The translations under genes and the position numbers were made by a program. The notes below the pieces were generated by a model, which was not told the origin of the DNA, did not search any database, and was given only the letters and a program-made list of their open reading frames with translations. A DNA stretch of 64,000 nucleotides from contig NZ_LKHV02000001.1 in assembly GCF_001431315.2 (NCBI RefSeq), forward strand, positions 1,798,001 to 1,862,000, given 5' to 3'. Shown here piece after piece: positions 46,250 through 55,964 of this stretch. Source of the stretch: Candidatus Berkiella cookevillensis. GTDB taxonomy: Bacteria > Pseudomonadota > Gammaproteobacteria > Berkiellales > Berkiellaceae. Each line of letters opens with the position of its first letter. The first letter of the stretch is position 1.

Positions 46250-47365
46250 ATGACATCAACAACACAAGAATTTGATCTAAACAAAAATCAATCCACAGCC
46301 GTCGAAGGTGGTGTTACTGGATTAGAAGATTTAGAAATGGGTGCTGCACGGATCCGCGTTGATGATAAAAAAATCATCAACTGCCGTGCAGATTTGAATC
46401 AGCTCGTCCCTTTCAAATACGATTGGGCTTGGGATAAGTACTTAACAGCCTGCGCAAATCACTGGATGCCGACTGAAATCAACATGGCAGCAGACGTAGC
46501 GCTATGGCGATCTCAAGATGGTTTATCTCCTGATGAACGTATGATTGTTGAACGTAATTTAGGCTTCTTCTCAACAGCAGATTCGTTAGTGGCAAACAAC
46601 TTAGTATTAGCAGTGTACCGCCATATCACAAATCCAGAGTGCAGACAGTATTTATTACGTCAAGCCTTTGAAGAAGCCTTGCATACCCATGCTTATCAAT
46701 ACGTTATTGAAAGCTTAGATATGGACGAATCACGTATCTTCAATATGTATAGAGAATTACCTGCAGTTGCTAAAAAAGCAGCGTGGGCACTTCCATATAC
46801 ACAAAGCTTGGGTGATCCATTGTTTAAAACAGGAACACCGGAAGATAACCAACGACTATTGCGTGATTTGATTGCATTTTATGTTGTATTTGAAGGCATA
46901 TTCTTCTACGTGGGCTTCACACAAGTGCTCACTTTAGGAAGGCGCAATAAAATGGTTGGAACCGCAGAACAATTCCAATACATTTTACGCGATGAATCCA
47001 TGCATCTGAATTTTGGTATTGACGTCATTAATCAAATCAAAATTGAAAATCCTGATATATGGACAGAAAATTTCAAACGCGAAATCATTGCGATTATTCG
47101 TGAAGGTGTAGACTTAGAATATCAATATGCGGTTGATACAATGCCTAGAGGTATTTTAGGACTCAATGCAAATATGTTTAGGGAATACATTGAGTTTATT
47201 GCCAATAGACGTTGTGCACAAATTGGTATAGCAGAACAGTATCCGGGCGCAACCAATCCTTTCCCTTGGATGAGTGAAATGATGGATTTGAAGAAGGAGA
47301 AAAATTTCTTTGAAACTCGCGTTACCGAGTATCAGACAGGCGGGACTCTCAGCTGGGATGATTAA
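46250..47365 (+). CDS. nrdB: Ribonucleoside-diphosphate reductase class Ia, beta subunit
   Basis: A protein of 371 residues from ATG at 46250, preceded by AAGGAA; the longer frame overlaps nrdA and is unlikely. The diiron ligands are visible: Asp in FSTADSLV, Glu and His in [11 protein letters not shown] (ExxH), Glu in [11 protein letters not shown] and ExxH in [10 protein letters not shown]. The radical Tyr is four residues after the first His. It generates the tyrosyl radical for NrdA. The gap to nrdA is 13 nt. A strong terminator follows. Confidence 0.95.
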   Translation: MTSTTQEFDLNKNQSTAVEGGVTGLEDLEMGAARIRVDDKKIINCRADLNQLVPFKYDWAWDKYLTACANHWMPTEINMAADVALWRSQDGLSPDERMIVERNLGFFSTADSLVANNLVLAVYRHITNPECRQYLLRQAFEEALHTHAYQYVIESLDMDESRIFNMYRELPAVAKKAAWALPYTQSLGDPLFKTGTPEDNQRLLRDLIAFYVVFEGIFFYVGFTQVLTLGRRNKMVGTAEQFQYILRDESMHLNFGIDVINQIKIENPDIWTENFKREIIAIIREGVDLEYQYAVDTMPRGILGLNANMFREYIEFIANRRCAQIGIAEQYPGATNPFPWMSEMMDLKKEKNFFETRVTEYQTGGTLSWDD

Positions 47366-47377
47366 CATCCCTTTTTT

Positions 47378-47403
47378 GCCCAGGCTATGCCTGGGCTTTT
47401 TTT
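47378..47403 (+). terminator. Intrinsic terminator after nrdAB
   Basis: Stem GCCCAGGC / GCCTGGGC with a TAT loop, followed by seven T residues. Confidence 0.92.
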
Positions 47404-47608
47404 ATCTCAGTACTGCGTCCTCCTCACATACTTTATGCTACATAGTCTTTACGCCTAAATATCCATATTCAATAATACGTGTATATTCTCAATAATAATT
47501 AGTTTTGACTTTAAGATTTCATTTCACCAAATAGCTAAAAAAGCCTAGAAGGTTCACGCCTTCATATAAAATAAGCTAATCTTTAACTAACTCTACTCGT
47601 ATTTTTGT

Positions 47609-48418
47609 ATGAATATGAAAGGTGTATATCCAATTAATCATGTTTGCAATCGAGCGATTGCAGAAATCATTGAGATCCAGAAGCCACTCAATGCATTACA
47701 TGGGTTGCATTTGCTTTTTTATGGCCGTTATTACAATGACCATACGGGTTACCTGTTTTATACCAACAAACCCTTTTTTTCTATTAGAACAAGCCTTAAA
47801 GTCCCCTTTCCTGGAACCTATATGAAAGAAAATATACATCCATGGAAAGAGCTACATGCTGACAGTTTTATAAGAATTGCCGAAGATTTTAACATCTTTG
47901 ATGCCATCAACTTTGTACAACAAACAGAAAATGGTCAAGAAGTTTTTACTTATGCTTTTTCACGAAGGGACAATCCTGGTGTGGCATTTTATTTAACAAA
48001 TTTAGAATTAATAAAGAAATTTAATGATTTCTTTAAAATACGAGCTGCCTCATTGATTGAGGAGGCAGATAGAAACAAAATCACGATTCCAGATCATCTT
48101 ATAGGAAAAGAAAAAAATCGACAGCCTACCTATCAAGACGAAGTGAAATTCTTACTCACAAATTTCAGCATTCCAGATGATTTGAATCAAGAAAATAATC
48201 TGCTACATACACTCACCGAGAAAGAATTTATCTGTCTTTGCTATTATTTAACAGGAAAGACTGCTGCAGAAATAGCAAAGATACTGAATATTTCTTCTAA
48301 AACAGTTGCAGCACACTTGTATAACCTAAGAACCAAATTAAGCTGCAAGAATCGTAGTGAGCTTTTTGAAAAAGCTTGGCTCTATGGGCTTATTTCCTCT
48401 GATATTATTCACAAATAA
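47609..48418 (+). CDS. LuxR-family transcriptional regulator
   Basis: A protein of 269 residues. The C-terminal LuxR/GerE helix-turn-helix is clear (about 205-262: LTEKEFICLCYYLTGKTAAEIAKILNISSKTVAAHLYNLRTKL). The N-terminal 170 residues look like a PAS/autoinducer-type sensor fold (LHLLFYGRYYNDHTGYLFYTN) but lack the conserved acyl-homoserine-lactone-binding pattern I would expect, so this may be a LuxR solo responding to another signal. It stands alone, 243 nt after nrdB. No synthase is nearby. Confidence 0.85.
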   Translation: MNMKGVYPINHVCNRAIAEIIEIQKPLNALHGLHLLFYGRYYNDHTGYLFYTNKPFFSIRTSLKVPFPGTYMKENIHPWKELHADSFIRIAEDFNIFDAINFVQQTENGQEVFTYAFSRRDNPGVAFYLTNLELIKKFNDFFKIRAASLIEEADRNKITIPDHLIGKEKNRQPTYQDEVKFLLTNFSIPDDLNQENNLLHTLTEKEFICLCYYLTGKTAAEIAKILNISSKTVAAHLYNLRTKLSCKNRSELFEKAWLYGLISSDIIHK

Positions 48419-48658
48419 TTTGTTTGCCAGATAACTATTTATTATGACATTCCTTATTAATAAAATTCCTGATTCGCGCGAAGCAACTTTGTAAATTTAA
48501 GAATTTGTCGTTACGAGCAAAAGACGCAGGAACAGGCGCTCATATTAATAACTAATGTTATACTGCACTAAAAATTAAGCCTGCAAAGTTGATTGATTTT
48601 GCAAGTTATGTTAATAAGTACCGCTAGCACTTCATCATTTAATTGGACTTTATAAGAT

Positions 48659-50227
48659 ATGACCTCTCTTTCAAATTCGACACTCTGGCAACGCATGCAT
48701 GACTATTACGATCAATTAGGACCAGAGGTCTGGGAAGACGAGGTTGTCCCCTTACAAATCACCAGCAATACATATCTTGCCAATACTTATGCGAAGCTCA
48801 TCATGGCACAAATGCATGACTATATTGCCAAATATGGCAAACCAAGCGCGCAAAACCCCTTCCATATCATTGAGATTGGCGCAGGTCACGGTCGATTATC
48901 TTTTTATCTTTTAAAAAATTTACAACTTGCTTTCAAATTATATGGCTGGCCCACCGACTGGCTCAAATATGTCATGACTGATATTAGCTTGAAAAGCTTA
49001 ACCTCTTGGAAACAGCATCATGCGTTAAAACCTTATTTTGAATCTGGTTGCTTAGACTTGGCGGTGTTCAATGCATTAGAAGATACTGAATTACAGTTAG
49101 TACTCTCTAAAAAAACAATTAAATCAAAATCCTTAAGCAAACCACTCTTTGTAATCTGCAATTATATTTTTGACACGCTTTTACAAGATGCATTTCAAGT
49201 CATCGATGGTAAACTACATGAAGTAGAGCTCATTATTAAGAATGAAGAACGAAATAAAAACAAAGATCTCAAAGATTATTTTAAGAAAGCCTCTTATCAA
49301 TTCAAAAGACATCCTATTCAGACAAATTATTACGCCCAACAACCTGTTTTAAATAAAATATTGAAAAACTACGAAGATGAATTCGACAATGCATCCTTTC
49401 TAATACCCATTGGTGCGATTAAATGCATTCAAAATCTTCATCATTTTACCAAAGGCCCCATGATGCTTCTGGTATCCGATAAAGGTTATACAGAAACGGA
49501 TTTATTTGATGAAAACGAAGATCCAGACATTAGCTTTCATGGCTCTGTATCTATGATGGTTAATTTTGACGCTCTAAGCCAATATACAGAGTTGAATAAA
49601 GGCACTAGCTTTATGATGGGCAATAAAGGAGCTGATTTCCAAGTAGCGAGCTTTGTCTACCATGCAGACTACGCTATTCCTAACACGACCTATGCCTTTG
49701 CCAATAGCTTGTCTACTTACAGCCCTCAAGATCTCTTTGATATTTCTTATATAGAAGACGATTTGAACCCTGGTTTTAGCACCCTTGAGTCTATTATAAA
49801 TCTTCTGAATCTTGCAGACTGGGATCCCAGTATTTTCCATGATTATTATCCGATGCTTTTAGAAAAGCTCGAGTCTCAAGAAGTTTCACTGGATTTAGAA
49901 TACAGTATATTGAATGGTTTAGAGCGCGTCTGGCAATTTTTCTTCAAGTTAGAAAAATCTCAAGACATTCCTTTTGCCATTGGCTCTATTCTCTACAATA
50001 TGGACTTCCCGGAAAAAGCTGTTGAATATTATAAACAGTCGATTATTTATTACGGTAAGGACAAAGAGACATACTATAATCTAGCACTTGCTTATCAACA
50101 ATTAGAAGACAATAAAAAAGCTCAACAAATGATTGAAAATGCGCTTGCGCTACATCCTAATTATCGTGAGGCTAAAAAATTATTAAAAGAGATAAAAGAA
50201 TCATCTAATATTAAGGAAAATGTCTAA
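48659..50227 (+). CDS. MidA-like SAM methyltransferase with C-terminal TPR
   Basis: A protein of 522 residues. The N-terminal half resembles the MidA/NDUFAF7 class: the SAM loop IIEIGAGHGRLSFYLL (about 76-91), VMTDISLKSLTSW and FVICNYIFDTLLQDAF. The C-terminal 80 residues contain TPR units (IPFAIGSILYNMDFPEKAVEYYKQS and DKETYYNLALAYQQLEDNKKAQQMIENALALHPNY). In mitochondria the family dimethylates an arginine of complex I subunit NDUFS2. The bacterial target is unknown. The gene is monocistronic, with a palindromic repeat just after it. The MidA assignment rests on motif order only. Confidence 0.72.
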   Translation: MTSLSNSTLWQRMHDYYDQLGPEVWEDEVVPLQITSNTYLANTYAKLIMAQMHDYIAKYGKPSAQNPFHIIEIGAGHGRLSFYLLKNLQLAFKLYGWPTDWLKYVMTDISLKSLTSWKQHHALKPYFESGCLDLAVFNALEDTELQLVLSKKTIKSKSLSKPLFVICNYIFDTLLQDAFQVIDGKLHEVELIIKNEERNKNKDLKDYFKKASYQFKRHPIQTNYYAQQPVLNKILKNYEDEFDNASFLIPIGAIKCIQNLHHFTKGPMMLLVSDKGYTETDLFDENEDPDISFHGSVSMMVNFDALSQYTELNKGTSFMMGNKGADFQVASFVYHADYAIPNTTYAFANSLSTYSPQDLFDISYIEDDLNPGFSTLESIINLLNLADWDPSIFHDYYPMLLEKLESQEVSLDLEYSILNGLERVWQFFFKLEKSQDIPFAIGSILYNMDFPEKAVEYYKQSIIYYGKDKETYYNLALAYQQLEDNKKAQQMIENALALHPNYREAKKLLKEIKESSNIKENV

Positions 50228-50243
50228 TACTATATACTGAAAT

Positions 50244-50274
50244 ACTGGATGCCAGCCTTCGCTGGCATGACAGT
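50244..50274. repeat. Palindromic repeat, family C half-element
   Basis: ACTGGATGCCAGCC-TTCGC-TGGCATGACAGT holds the GCCAGC/GCTGGC hairpin. It matches the end of the element at 31615-31716 on the other strand (GTCATxCCAGCGAAGGCTGG). It lies 17 nt after the methyltransferase stop codon and may act as a terminator. Confidence 0.6.
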
Positions 50275-50407
50275 TTTTAAATAATTTAGCTTATGATTAT
50301 AGAATATACTGAATGTTAATTTTTCACTGCCATGCCAGTGAAAGCTCATAAGCGTCAATTTAAGGAATTTCTGGGATTCGATTATAAAATAGTGGTACCC
50401 ATTCTTC

Positions 50408-50466
50408 ATTCGCAAAGCGAATATTTTTCCCTCTACCAATTTTGGGAGAGGGTGCTTCGAAGAAGC
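50408..50466. repeat. Cluster of three small hairpins
   Basis: In order: ATTCGC-AAA-GCGAAT (50408-50422), CCCTCT/AGAGGG (50429-50452) and GCTTC-GAA-GAAGC (50454-50466), followed by GGGTGAGGGTT. This looks like a REP-type intergenic repeat. The interval 50275-50604 contains no gene. Confidence 0.5.
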
Positions 50467-50604
50467 GGGTGAGGGTTAAATAAGTTAATCACTTATTAAT
50501 TATTCGGTGTTTTCCTTAATGAGCGAATACTAGTATCCAGTACGTTTCTTACAGAAAATATGACATCAAACAAATAAACAAAGCATAATAGAAAATATCT
50601 TTAT

Positions 50605-52011
50605 ATGAGCAATAACCTAAAAACACTATTCATTCTCATTTTTACATTATTCACCATAATGGGATGCGAACAAAATACCCAAGAAAAAATCACGCTGGGC
50701 ACCTCTGCGGACTATCCACCGTTTGAACATATTCAAGATGGTAAAATAGTCGGTCTTGATATTGATGTCGCACAATTTATTGCCAAACGACTTAATAAAG
50801 AGCTAGTGATTCAAGATATGGATTTCGGTGGCTTGATACCTGCGCTCAATGCTGGAAAAGTCGATTTTGTGATGGCAGGCTTAAGCATCAGTGAAGAAAG
50901 GAAAAAGAATGTAGATTTTACACTTGCCTACTTTGAGCCTCAATTTACTTTGCTTACCTTAAAAGATAAGCCAATCACAGATTTAAATGATTTAGCCAAT
51001 AAAAAAATTGGTGTTCAATTAGGCAGTGTCATGGAGTCTTTTTTAAAAGATTTACAAGAAAAGCTCCCTACCTTAACACTTGAATCATTACCTAAAAATA
51101 TTCCCTTGATTCAAAATCTCAAACTAGGTCGTTTAGATGGTGTCATGGTTGAAGATGCGCAAGCAAATGCATTCGTAGCAGCCAACCCTGGCTTAATAGC
51201 CAACAATCTGCCAGGTAGCCAAGGTGAATATGCTATTGCTTTAAGCAAAAATTCACACTGGCTCTCAGACTTCAATATTGCGATTAACGATTTAAAACAA
51301 TCCGGTGAACTCGAGCGTATCAAACAAAAATGGATCGAAAACCAGGACAATAAACAACATGCAAATAGCTATGACTGGGTGATCTATATCATCAAAGGCT
51401 TAGGCGTTACTTTAGAATTTACCGTTATTTCAGTGCTGTGCGGCTTAGTCATTGGTGTGATTCTAGCCTTAGCGAATCTATCTAATAGATGCCTATTTCA
51501 AACGCCTGCTAAATTTTATATCTCTATCTTCAGAGGCACCCCACTGCTTTTACAGCTAAGCTTTGTGTATTTTGCAACACCCTCTTTAACAGGCTATAAC
51601 ATTTCAATTTTTCTTGCTGGGGTTACTGCCTTCTCGCTCAATTCTGGCGCCTATATCGCAGAAATTATTCGCGCAGGCATACAGTCCGTTGATAAAGGTC
51701 AATTTGAAGCCTCTCAAGCATTGGGTGTACCTTATGCTTTAATGATAAAAGATATTATACTGCCTCAATCCTTTAGAAATATTCTCCCCGCTTTAGTCAA
51801 TGAAACGGTCAATATGCTGAAGGAGTCAGCCATTATTTCCACCATTGGTGCAGCTGATCTAATGAAGCGCGCGCAAGTCGTCTCTGCTGAGCAATATACC
51901 TATTTTGCACCCCTCTTGGTTGCAGCAGGATGCTATTACATTACCGTTTTTATCTTGAGCCATTTTGCCACACGATTAGAAAATAAATTGAGCTTAGCCC
52001 ATCATGATTAA
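50605..52011 (+). CDS. Amino acid ABC importer: fused binding protein and permease
   Basis: A protein of 468 residues. A lipoprotein-like signal (LFTIMGC, lipobox Cys about 21) leads into a type 3 periplasmic binding domain ([46 protein letters not shown]). From about residue 255 a His/Glu/Gln/Arg-type permease domain follows with five helices and the EAA loop ([30 protein letters not shown]). Fusion of binding protein and permease is known in this family. It overlaps the ATPase gene by 8 nt. The substrate is probably a polar amino acid such as arginine or glutamine. Confidence 0.92.
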   Translation: MSNNLKTLFILIFTLFTIMGCEQNTQEKITLGTSADYPPFEHIQDGKIVGLDIDVAQFIAKRLNKELVIQDMDFGGLIPALNAGKVDFVMAGLSISEERKKNVDFTLAYFEPQFTLLTLKDKPITDLNDLANKKIGVQLGSVMESFLKDLQEKLPTLTLESLPKNIPLIQNLKLGRLDGVMVEDAQANAFVAANPGLIANNLPGSQGEYAIALSKNSHWLSDFNIAINDLKQSGELERIKQKWIENQDNKQHANSYDWVIYIIKGLGVTLEFTVISVLCGLVIGVILALANLSNRCLFQTPAKFYISIFRGTPLLLQLSFVYFATPSLTGYNISIFLAGVTAFSLNSGAYIAEIIRAGIQSVDKGQFEASQALGVPYALMIKDIILPQSFRNILPALVNETVNMLKESAIISTIGAADLMKRAQVVSAEQYTYFAPLLVAAGCYYITVFILSHFATRLENKLSLAHHD

Positions 52012-52720
52012 ACTAACAAAAATCTCCAAATTTTTTGGCAGCAAGCAAATCTTAAACGAAGTTTCACTTAGTATCTCACAAGGAGAAGTGTTAACCATTA
52101 TTGGCCCCTCAGGCAGTGGAAAATCCACCTTATTGCGCTGCATGAACTTTTTGGAAATACCCAATAGTGGTGAAATATGGGTTAATAACCAATTATTAAC
52201 GACTCAAAATGCGCAAATAATACGACAAAAAGTCGGTATGGTTTTTCAACAGTTTAATCTATTTCCACATAAAACGGTGTTAGAAAATCTTATCTATGCG
52301 CCCACCAAAATTTTGAAAATACCAGTACAAGAAGCCAAAGATCAGGCTATGACTTTACTGCAACGAGTCGGCTTGAGTGATAAAGCAAACGCTTACCCCA
52401 CTCGGCTCTCTGGCGGTCAGAAACAACGTGTTGCCATTGCAAGAACACTTGCTATGCGACCTGATGTCATTTTATTTGATGAGCCAACGAGCGCCCTTGA
52501 TCCTGAAATGGTCAAAGAAGTGTTAGAAGTGATCAAAAGCTTAGCGCATACAGGGATTACCATTGTGATGGTCACACATGAAATGGGCTTTGCCAGAGAA
52601 TTATCAGATAGTATTGTCTTTTTAGATAAGGGAGAAATTATAGAACAAGCTTCCCCTTCTGATTTTTTCACTAAACCAAAATCAGAAAGGGCGCAATTGT
52701 TCCTGGAGAAAGTTCTATAA
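52004..52720 (+). CDS. Polar amino acid ABC transporter ATPase
   Basis: A protein of 238 residues of the GlnQ/ArtP type. Walker A is GPSGSGKST, the Q loop is [17 protein letters not shown], the signature is [13 protein letters not shown], Walker B is [14 protein letters not shown] and the switch His is VTHEMGFA. It pairs with the fused binding-protein/permease gene whose end it overlaps. Its stop overlaps the convergent hypothetical gene by 6 nt. Confidence 0.95.
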   Translation: MIKLTKISKFFGSKQILNEVSLSISQGEVLTIIGPSGSGKSTLLRCMNFLEIPNSGEIWVNNQLLTTQNAQIIRQKVGMVFQQFNLFPHKTVLENLIYAPTKILKIPVQEAKDQAMTLLQRVGLSDKANAYPTRLSGGQKQRVAIARTLAMRPDVILFDEPTSALDPEMVKEVLEVIKSLAHTGITIVMVTHEMGFARELSDSIVFLDKGEIIEQASPSDFFTKPKSERAQLFLEKVL

Positions 52721-53062
52721 TTGGAACTTACTCATGGCTGTGGCTTGTTCTAAAGCCTCTTCATCATTTAAACCAGCGTTAAGTGCCATTTCATAAGCTC
52801 TAGCAAAAATATCATCATTTGATTGTTCATTTCTTTGTGCTTCAAATTGAGCCAGCATCATTGACTGAGCTTCAAATGCTTCTTCTACTGTTGCATCCAC
52901 ACCTGTTTCATCTAGTAGAAAACGCCTTGCTTGGTTGGTTACTAATCCAGCGTCTTCTGAATAAAATTTCTCTGTTTTTACTTTAACGGTAGAAGCTTGA
53001 CCTGATTCAAACATTGCTAATTTTTGAGCAAATTCTGATTTCCCAGCACCACGTAACGCCAT
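52715..53062 (-). CDS. Hypothetical acidic helical protein
   Basis: A protein of 115 residues without signal peptide or membrane segment. After a short N-terminus ([18 protein letters not shown]) it is acidic and helical, rich in Ala/Glu/Gln ([38 protein letters not shown]). A clear ribosome binding site (AGGAG) precedes the start. No family is recognised. Tight tail-to-tail overlap with the ABC ATPase gene argues that it is real rather than spurious. Confidence 0.6.
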   Translation of the reverse strand: MALRGAGKSEFAQKLAMFESGQASTVKVKTEKFYSEDAGLVTNQARRFLLDETGVDATVEEAFEAQSMMLAQFEAQRNEQSNDDIFARAYEMALNAGLNDEEALEQATAMSKFQL

Positions 53063-53186
53063 TGCATAATCTCCTAAAAGATCTGTTTAAATTAATAGAC
53101 TTAGTATGCCAAAGCAAACTCTTGAGCAAAATTCAATTAGGATAAGATGCTATAAACATCTGATAATTGGAGGATAAGCAAATAAT

Positions 53187-54593
53187 TTACGACTGAAGGA
53201 CGTTTTTTAAGGCAGCAGCCTTATCTAAGGTCTCTTGATATTCTGCTTGCGGATCCGAATCCACCGTAATCGCCCCACCAGCTTGAAAAGTGACGCGATT
53301 GCGTTTCATTGCGTATGAGCGAATCAAAATCGATAAATCCATATTACCATCAAAGCCAATATAGCCCATTGACCCACAATAGGGTCCTCTTGCGGTAGGT
53401 TCTATTTGAGCAATAATTTCCATAGAACGAATTTTAGGTGCACCTGTGATTGAGCCACCAGGAAACGTAGCTTTGATGAGATCAACGGCATCGTATTGAG
53501 GTGCTAATTGCGCCCTCACTGTTGAAACTAAATGATGCACCGTGGCAAAACTTTGCAATTCACATAAGTGTGGTACTTCTACGGTGTGTGGCAAGGATAC
53601 GCGAGACAAATCATTGCGCATTAAATCCACAATCATAATATTTTCTGCTCTGTCTTTATCGCTGGACGTTAATTCGTCTTGAAGCTGTTTATCTAAAATA
53701 GGATCCTGAATTCTGCGTCTCGTGCCCTTAATTGGGCAGGCTTCAACGATAGAATCTTCTAATTTCAAAAAACGTTCTGGCGAAGATGATATAATTTGGC
53801 AAGCAGAGAAATTTAAAAATCCAGAAAAAGGTGCTGGATTTTGATGTTGTAATTTTAGATACAATTCAAAGGGATGACAGTTGACTTGGGTTTCAAAACG
53901 TTGCGAAATATTCACCTCAAAAATATCACCCGCATAAATATGTTCAATGGCTTTTTCCACGGCCTGAATATAACTTGCCTCATCAAAGTTTGAAACAATG
54001 GGCGAAAGTATTTCAATTTTCTCAGGTATTTTAAAGTGGATGTGCTGACTATTTATAAAATCAATGATGCTTTGCTGGCGCTGTTTAGCTTGTTGTAAGC
54101 GTGAATCCCTCTCATAGGGTAAGCCACTTGAGAACAAATAGAGCATCTTCGCGGAATGATCCCACGCAAATACGATATCATAGAAGGCAAAAATGCAATC
54201 TGGCAAAACCATATCATCTACTTTGGGATTGGGCACTCTCTCTAATGCTCTGTTTAGATCATAACTAAAATACCCCATACCACCACCTTGAAAAGGGGGC
54301 AAATCTGAATGCTTTGCTAATGTATTTTTTCTAAGTATGCGTTGTATTTCATCTAAGATATTGCCTTGAAAGCTCACATTAGCAGAACGTATCCAATTAT
54401 TTTTAGCAACGAGCTGTTGATAAGGACGCACGCCTAAAAAGCTATATTGAGCGAGCCTGTCATCGGGTTTCACACTGTGCAATAAGACGGTGCCCTCTTC
54501 CTCTGCAAAGAGTCCAGCAATCGCTGTCGGAGAATGATAGGGCAAAACCACAACCAATGCTTTCTCTGTATCATTCACTAATGGGTGCTCCAT
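53187..54593 (-). CDS. pabB: Aminodeoxychorismate synthase component I
   Basis: A protein of 468 residues with the chorismate-binding fold, making 4-amino-4-deoxychorismate for folate. Conserved blocks: PFSGFLNF, SSSPERFLKL, CPIKGTRRRI, DRAENIMIVDLMRNDLSRV, PGGSITGAPKIRSMEII and GPYCGSMGYIGFDG. The PIKGTR block favours PabB over TrpE. The N-terminus was set at ATG 54593, because the longer frame overlaps the upstream MFS gene; the start lies 4 nt after that gene's stop. The glutamine amidotransferase PabA is not in the window. Confidence 0.92.
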   Translation of the reverse strand: MEHPLVNDTEKALVVVLPYHSPTAIAGLFAEEEGTVLLHSVKPDDRLAQYSFLGVRPYQQLVAKNNWIRSANVSFQGNILDEIQRILRKNTLAKHSDLPPFQGGGMGYFSYDLNRALERVPNPKVDDMVLPDCIFAFYDIVFAWDHSAKMLYLFSSGLPYERDSRLQQAKQRQQSIIDFINSQHIHFKIPEKIEILSPIVSNFDEASYIQAVEKAIEHIYAGDIFEVNISQRFETQVNCHPFELYLKLQHQNPAPFSGFLNFSACQIISSSPERFLKLEDSIVEACPIKGTRRRIQDPILDKQLQDELTSSDKDRAENIMIVDLMRNDLSRVSLPHTVEVPHLCELQSFATVHHLVSTVRAQLAPQYDAVDLIKATFPGGSITGAPKIRSMEIIAQIEPTARGPYCGSMGYIGFDGNMDLSILIRSYAMKRNRVTFQAGGAITVDSDPQAEYQETLDKAAALKNVLQS

Positions 54594-54597
54594 TGCT

Positions 54598-55815
54598 CTA
54601 TTCAACCTGCTGCGGATTTGGCATCGCATTCGGCGTTGTTCTTGGCAAGGATACAAAGTGTGACTTCTCATGGGTTTTTTCTGGTTTGTATATCACAGCA
54701 ATCAATGTGTACAAAAACAGTCCAACAGACACTGCTAATAAGTAAAAACATAAGCCATTCGGCCCCATCCAATCCATCATCATCGAAGGCAATAGAGGAC
54801 CTAGTGTTGAGCCTATCCCATAAGCAAGCAACAAAGTAGAAATGGCAGAAACCATCTCATTATGTGAAACGTGATCAATGGTGTAGCTGGTAGCAAGCGG
54901 ATAAATAATAAAAGAGCTTGCTCCAATGACAAAACCTAAGACCATCAACCAAGGTATATTGTAAATATCAGGAATAAAGAGTATGAAAGCGATAACGCAG
55001 AAAAAGCTCATACCCACCATGACCTTACGTCTATCAATTTTGTCTGACATTTTGCCAATTGGATATTGTAAAAGTGTACCACCTAAAATCATGGCCAACA
55101 TTACCCAGCCAACCTCATCATCTGGTTTAGCATTTTCTTGAAGATAAACAGGCACCAAGGTGTATAGAGGACCTAAAATCAAACCAGAAATAATACAGCT
55201 GATAACACCTAAAGGTGCTTTTTTAAATAAATAACGAAAAGAAAGAATGCTTGGATTTTCTGGACTTGGCGCACTAAATCGCGTCATAGTAACGGGCAAT
55301 ACGGAGAGTGCTGCGCAAATCGCAATCATACAATAGCCCATCAGCTCATAAGCAAAAGGTATTTTAATAAAGAGCTGCCCTGTCGCTTGGGCTAAATAGT
55401 AGGCAACCATATAAACAGAAAGGACGGTGCCACGATTCTCTTGTGTGCTGGCTGCCATGAGCCAACTCTCAATCACAACACAAATACCTGCTAAGCAATA
55501 GCCGCTGATAAAGCGAATGACAATCCATAAAGTCGGCGAAAAGAATAAACCCTGTACCAGCGTTGTAACTGCAATAAGCGCAGCAAACGCAGAAAAGGCG
55601 CGAATATGGCCTACTCTAAAAATAAAGTGCTGAGAACGAAATGCACTGATAACCAAGCCTGAAAAATAAGCCGATGACACACAGCCTACCAGCCAATTTG
55701 CAATATCCTGTGTTTGCAGATGCACAGATGTAAAAGTGGTATAGAAGCCACTACCTAACACCAGAATCATAATGCTTGCAATTGGCGCAAATAAAGCTAA
55801 CCGACTATTTTTCAC
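54598..55815 (-). CDS. MFS transporter
   Basis: A protein of 405 residues with 12 predicted helices. The loop 2-3 motif is altered (RSQHFIFRVGHIRAF), while loop 8-9 keeps PIGKMSDKIDRRKVM. The overall pattern (FISGYCLAGICVVIESWLMAAS, YMVAYYLAQATGQL) resembles the YcaD/UMF family. The substrate is unknown. It is transcribed with pabB, so export or import of a metabolite is possible but not supported by sequence. Confidence 0.85.
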   Translation of the reverse strand: MKNSRLALFAPIASIMILVLGSGFYTTFTSVHLQTQDIANWLVGCVSSAYFSGLVISAFRSQHFIFRVGHIRAFSAFAALIAVTTLVQGLFFSPTLWIVIRFISGYCLAGICVVIESWLMAASTQENRGTVLSVYMVAYYLAQATGQLFIKIPFAYELMGYCMIAICAALSVLPVTMTRFSAPSPENPSILSFRYLFKKAPLGVISCIISGLILGPLYTLVPVYLQENAKPDDEVGWVMLAMILGGTLLQYPIGKMSDKIDRRKVMVGMSFFCVIAFILFIPDIYNIPWLMVLGFVIGASSFIIYPLATSYTIDHVSHNEMVSAISTLLLAYGIGSTLGPLLPSMMMDWMGPNGLCFYLLAVSVGLFLYTLIAVIYKPEKTHEKSHFVSLPRTTPNAMPNPQQVE

Positions 55816-55964
55816 AACGGCCTCTAACTTATTTAGTTATTAATTATATGGATACAGAGAAATGTAATGACAAGCGCTTATTATTCAACTAACCTTAACT
55901 TTTTTCAATCGATACTTTAATATATAGGCGCAACGTAACGCCCAACGAGTTTAGGTCTTAGCAC

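Noticed and set aside
54594-54671. N-terminal extension of PabB (26 residues)
   Set aside because: It overlaps the end of the MFS gene, has a basic, non-family sequence, and the ATG at 54593 gives the usual length.
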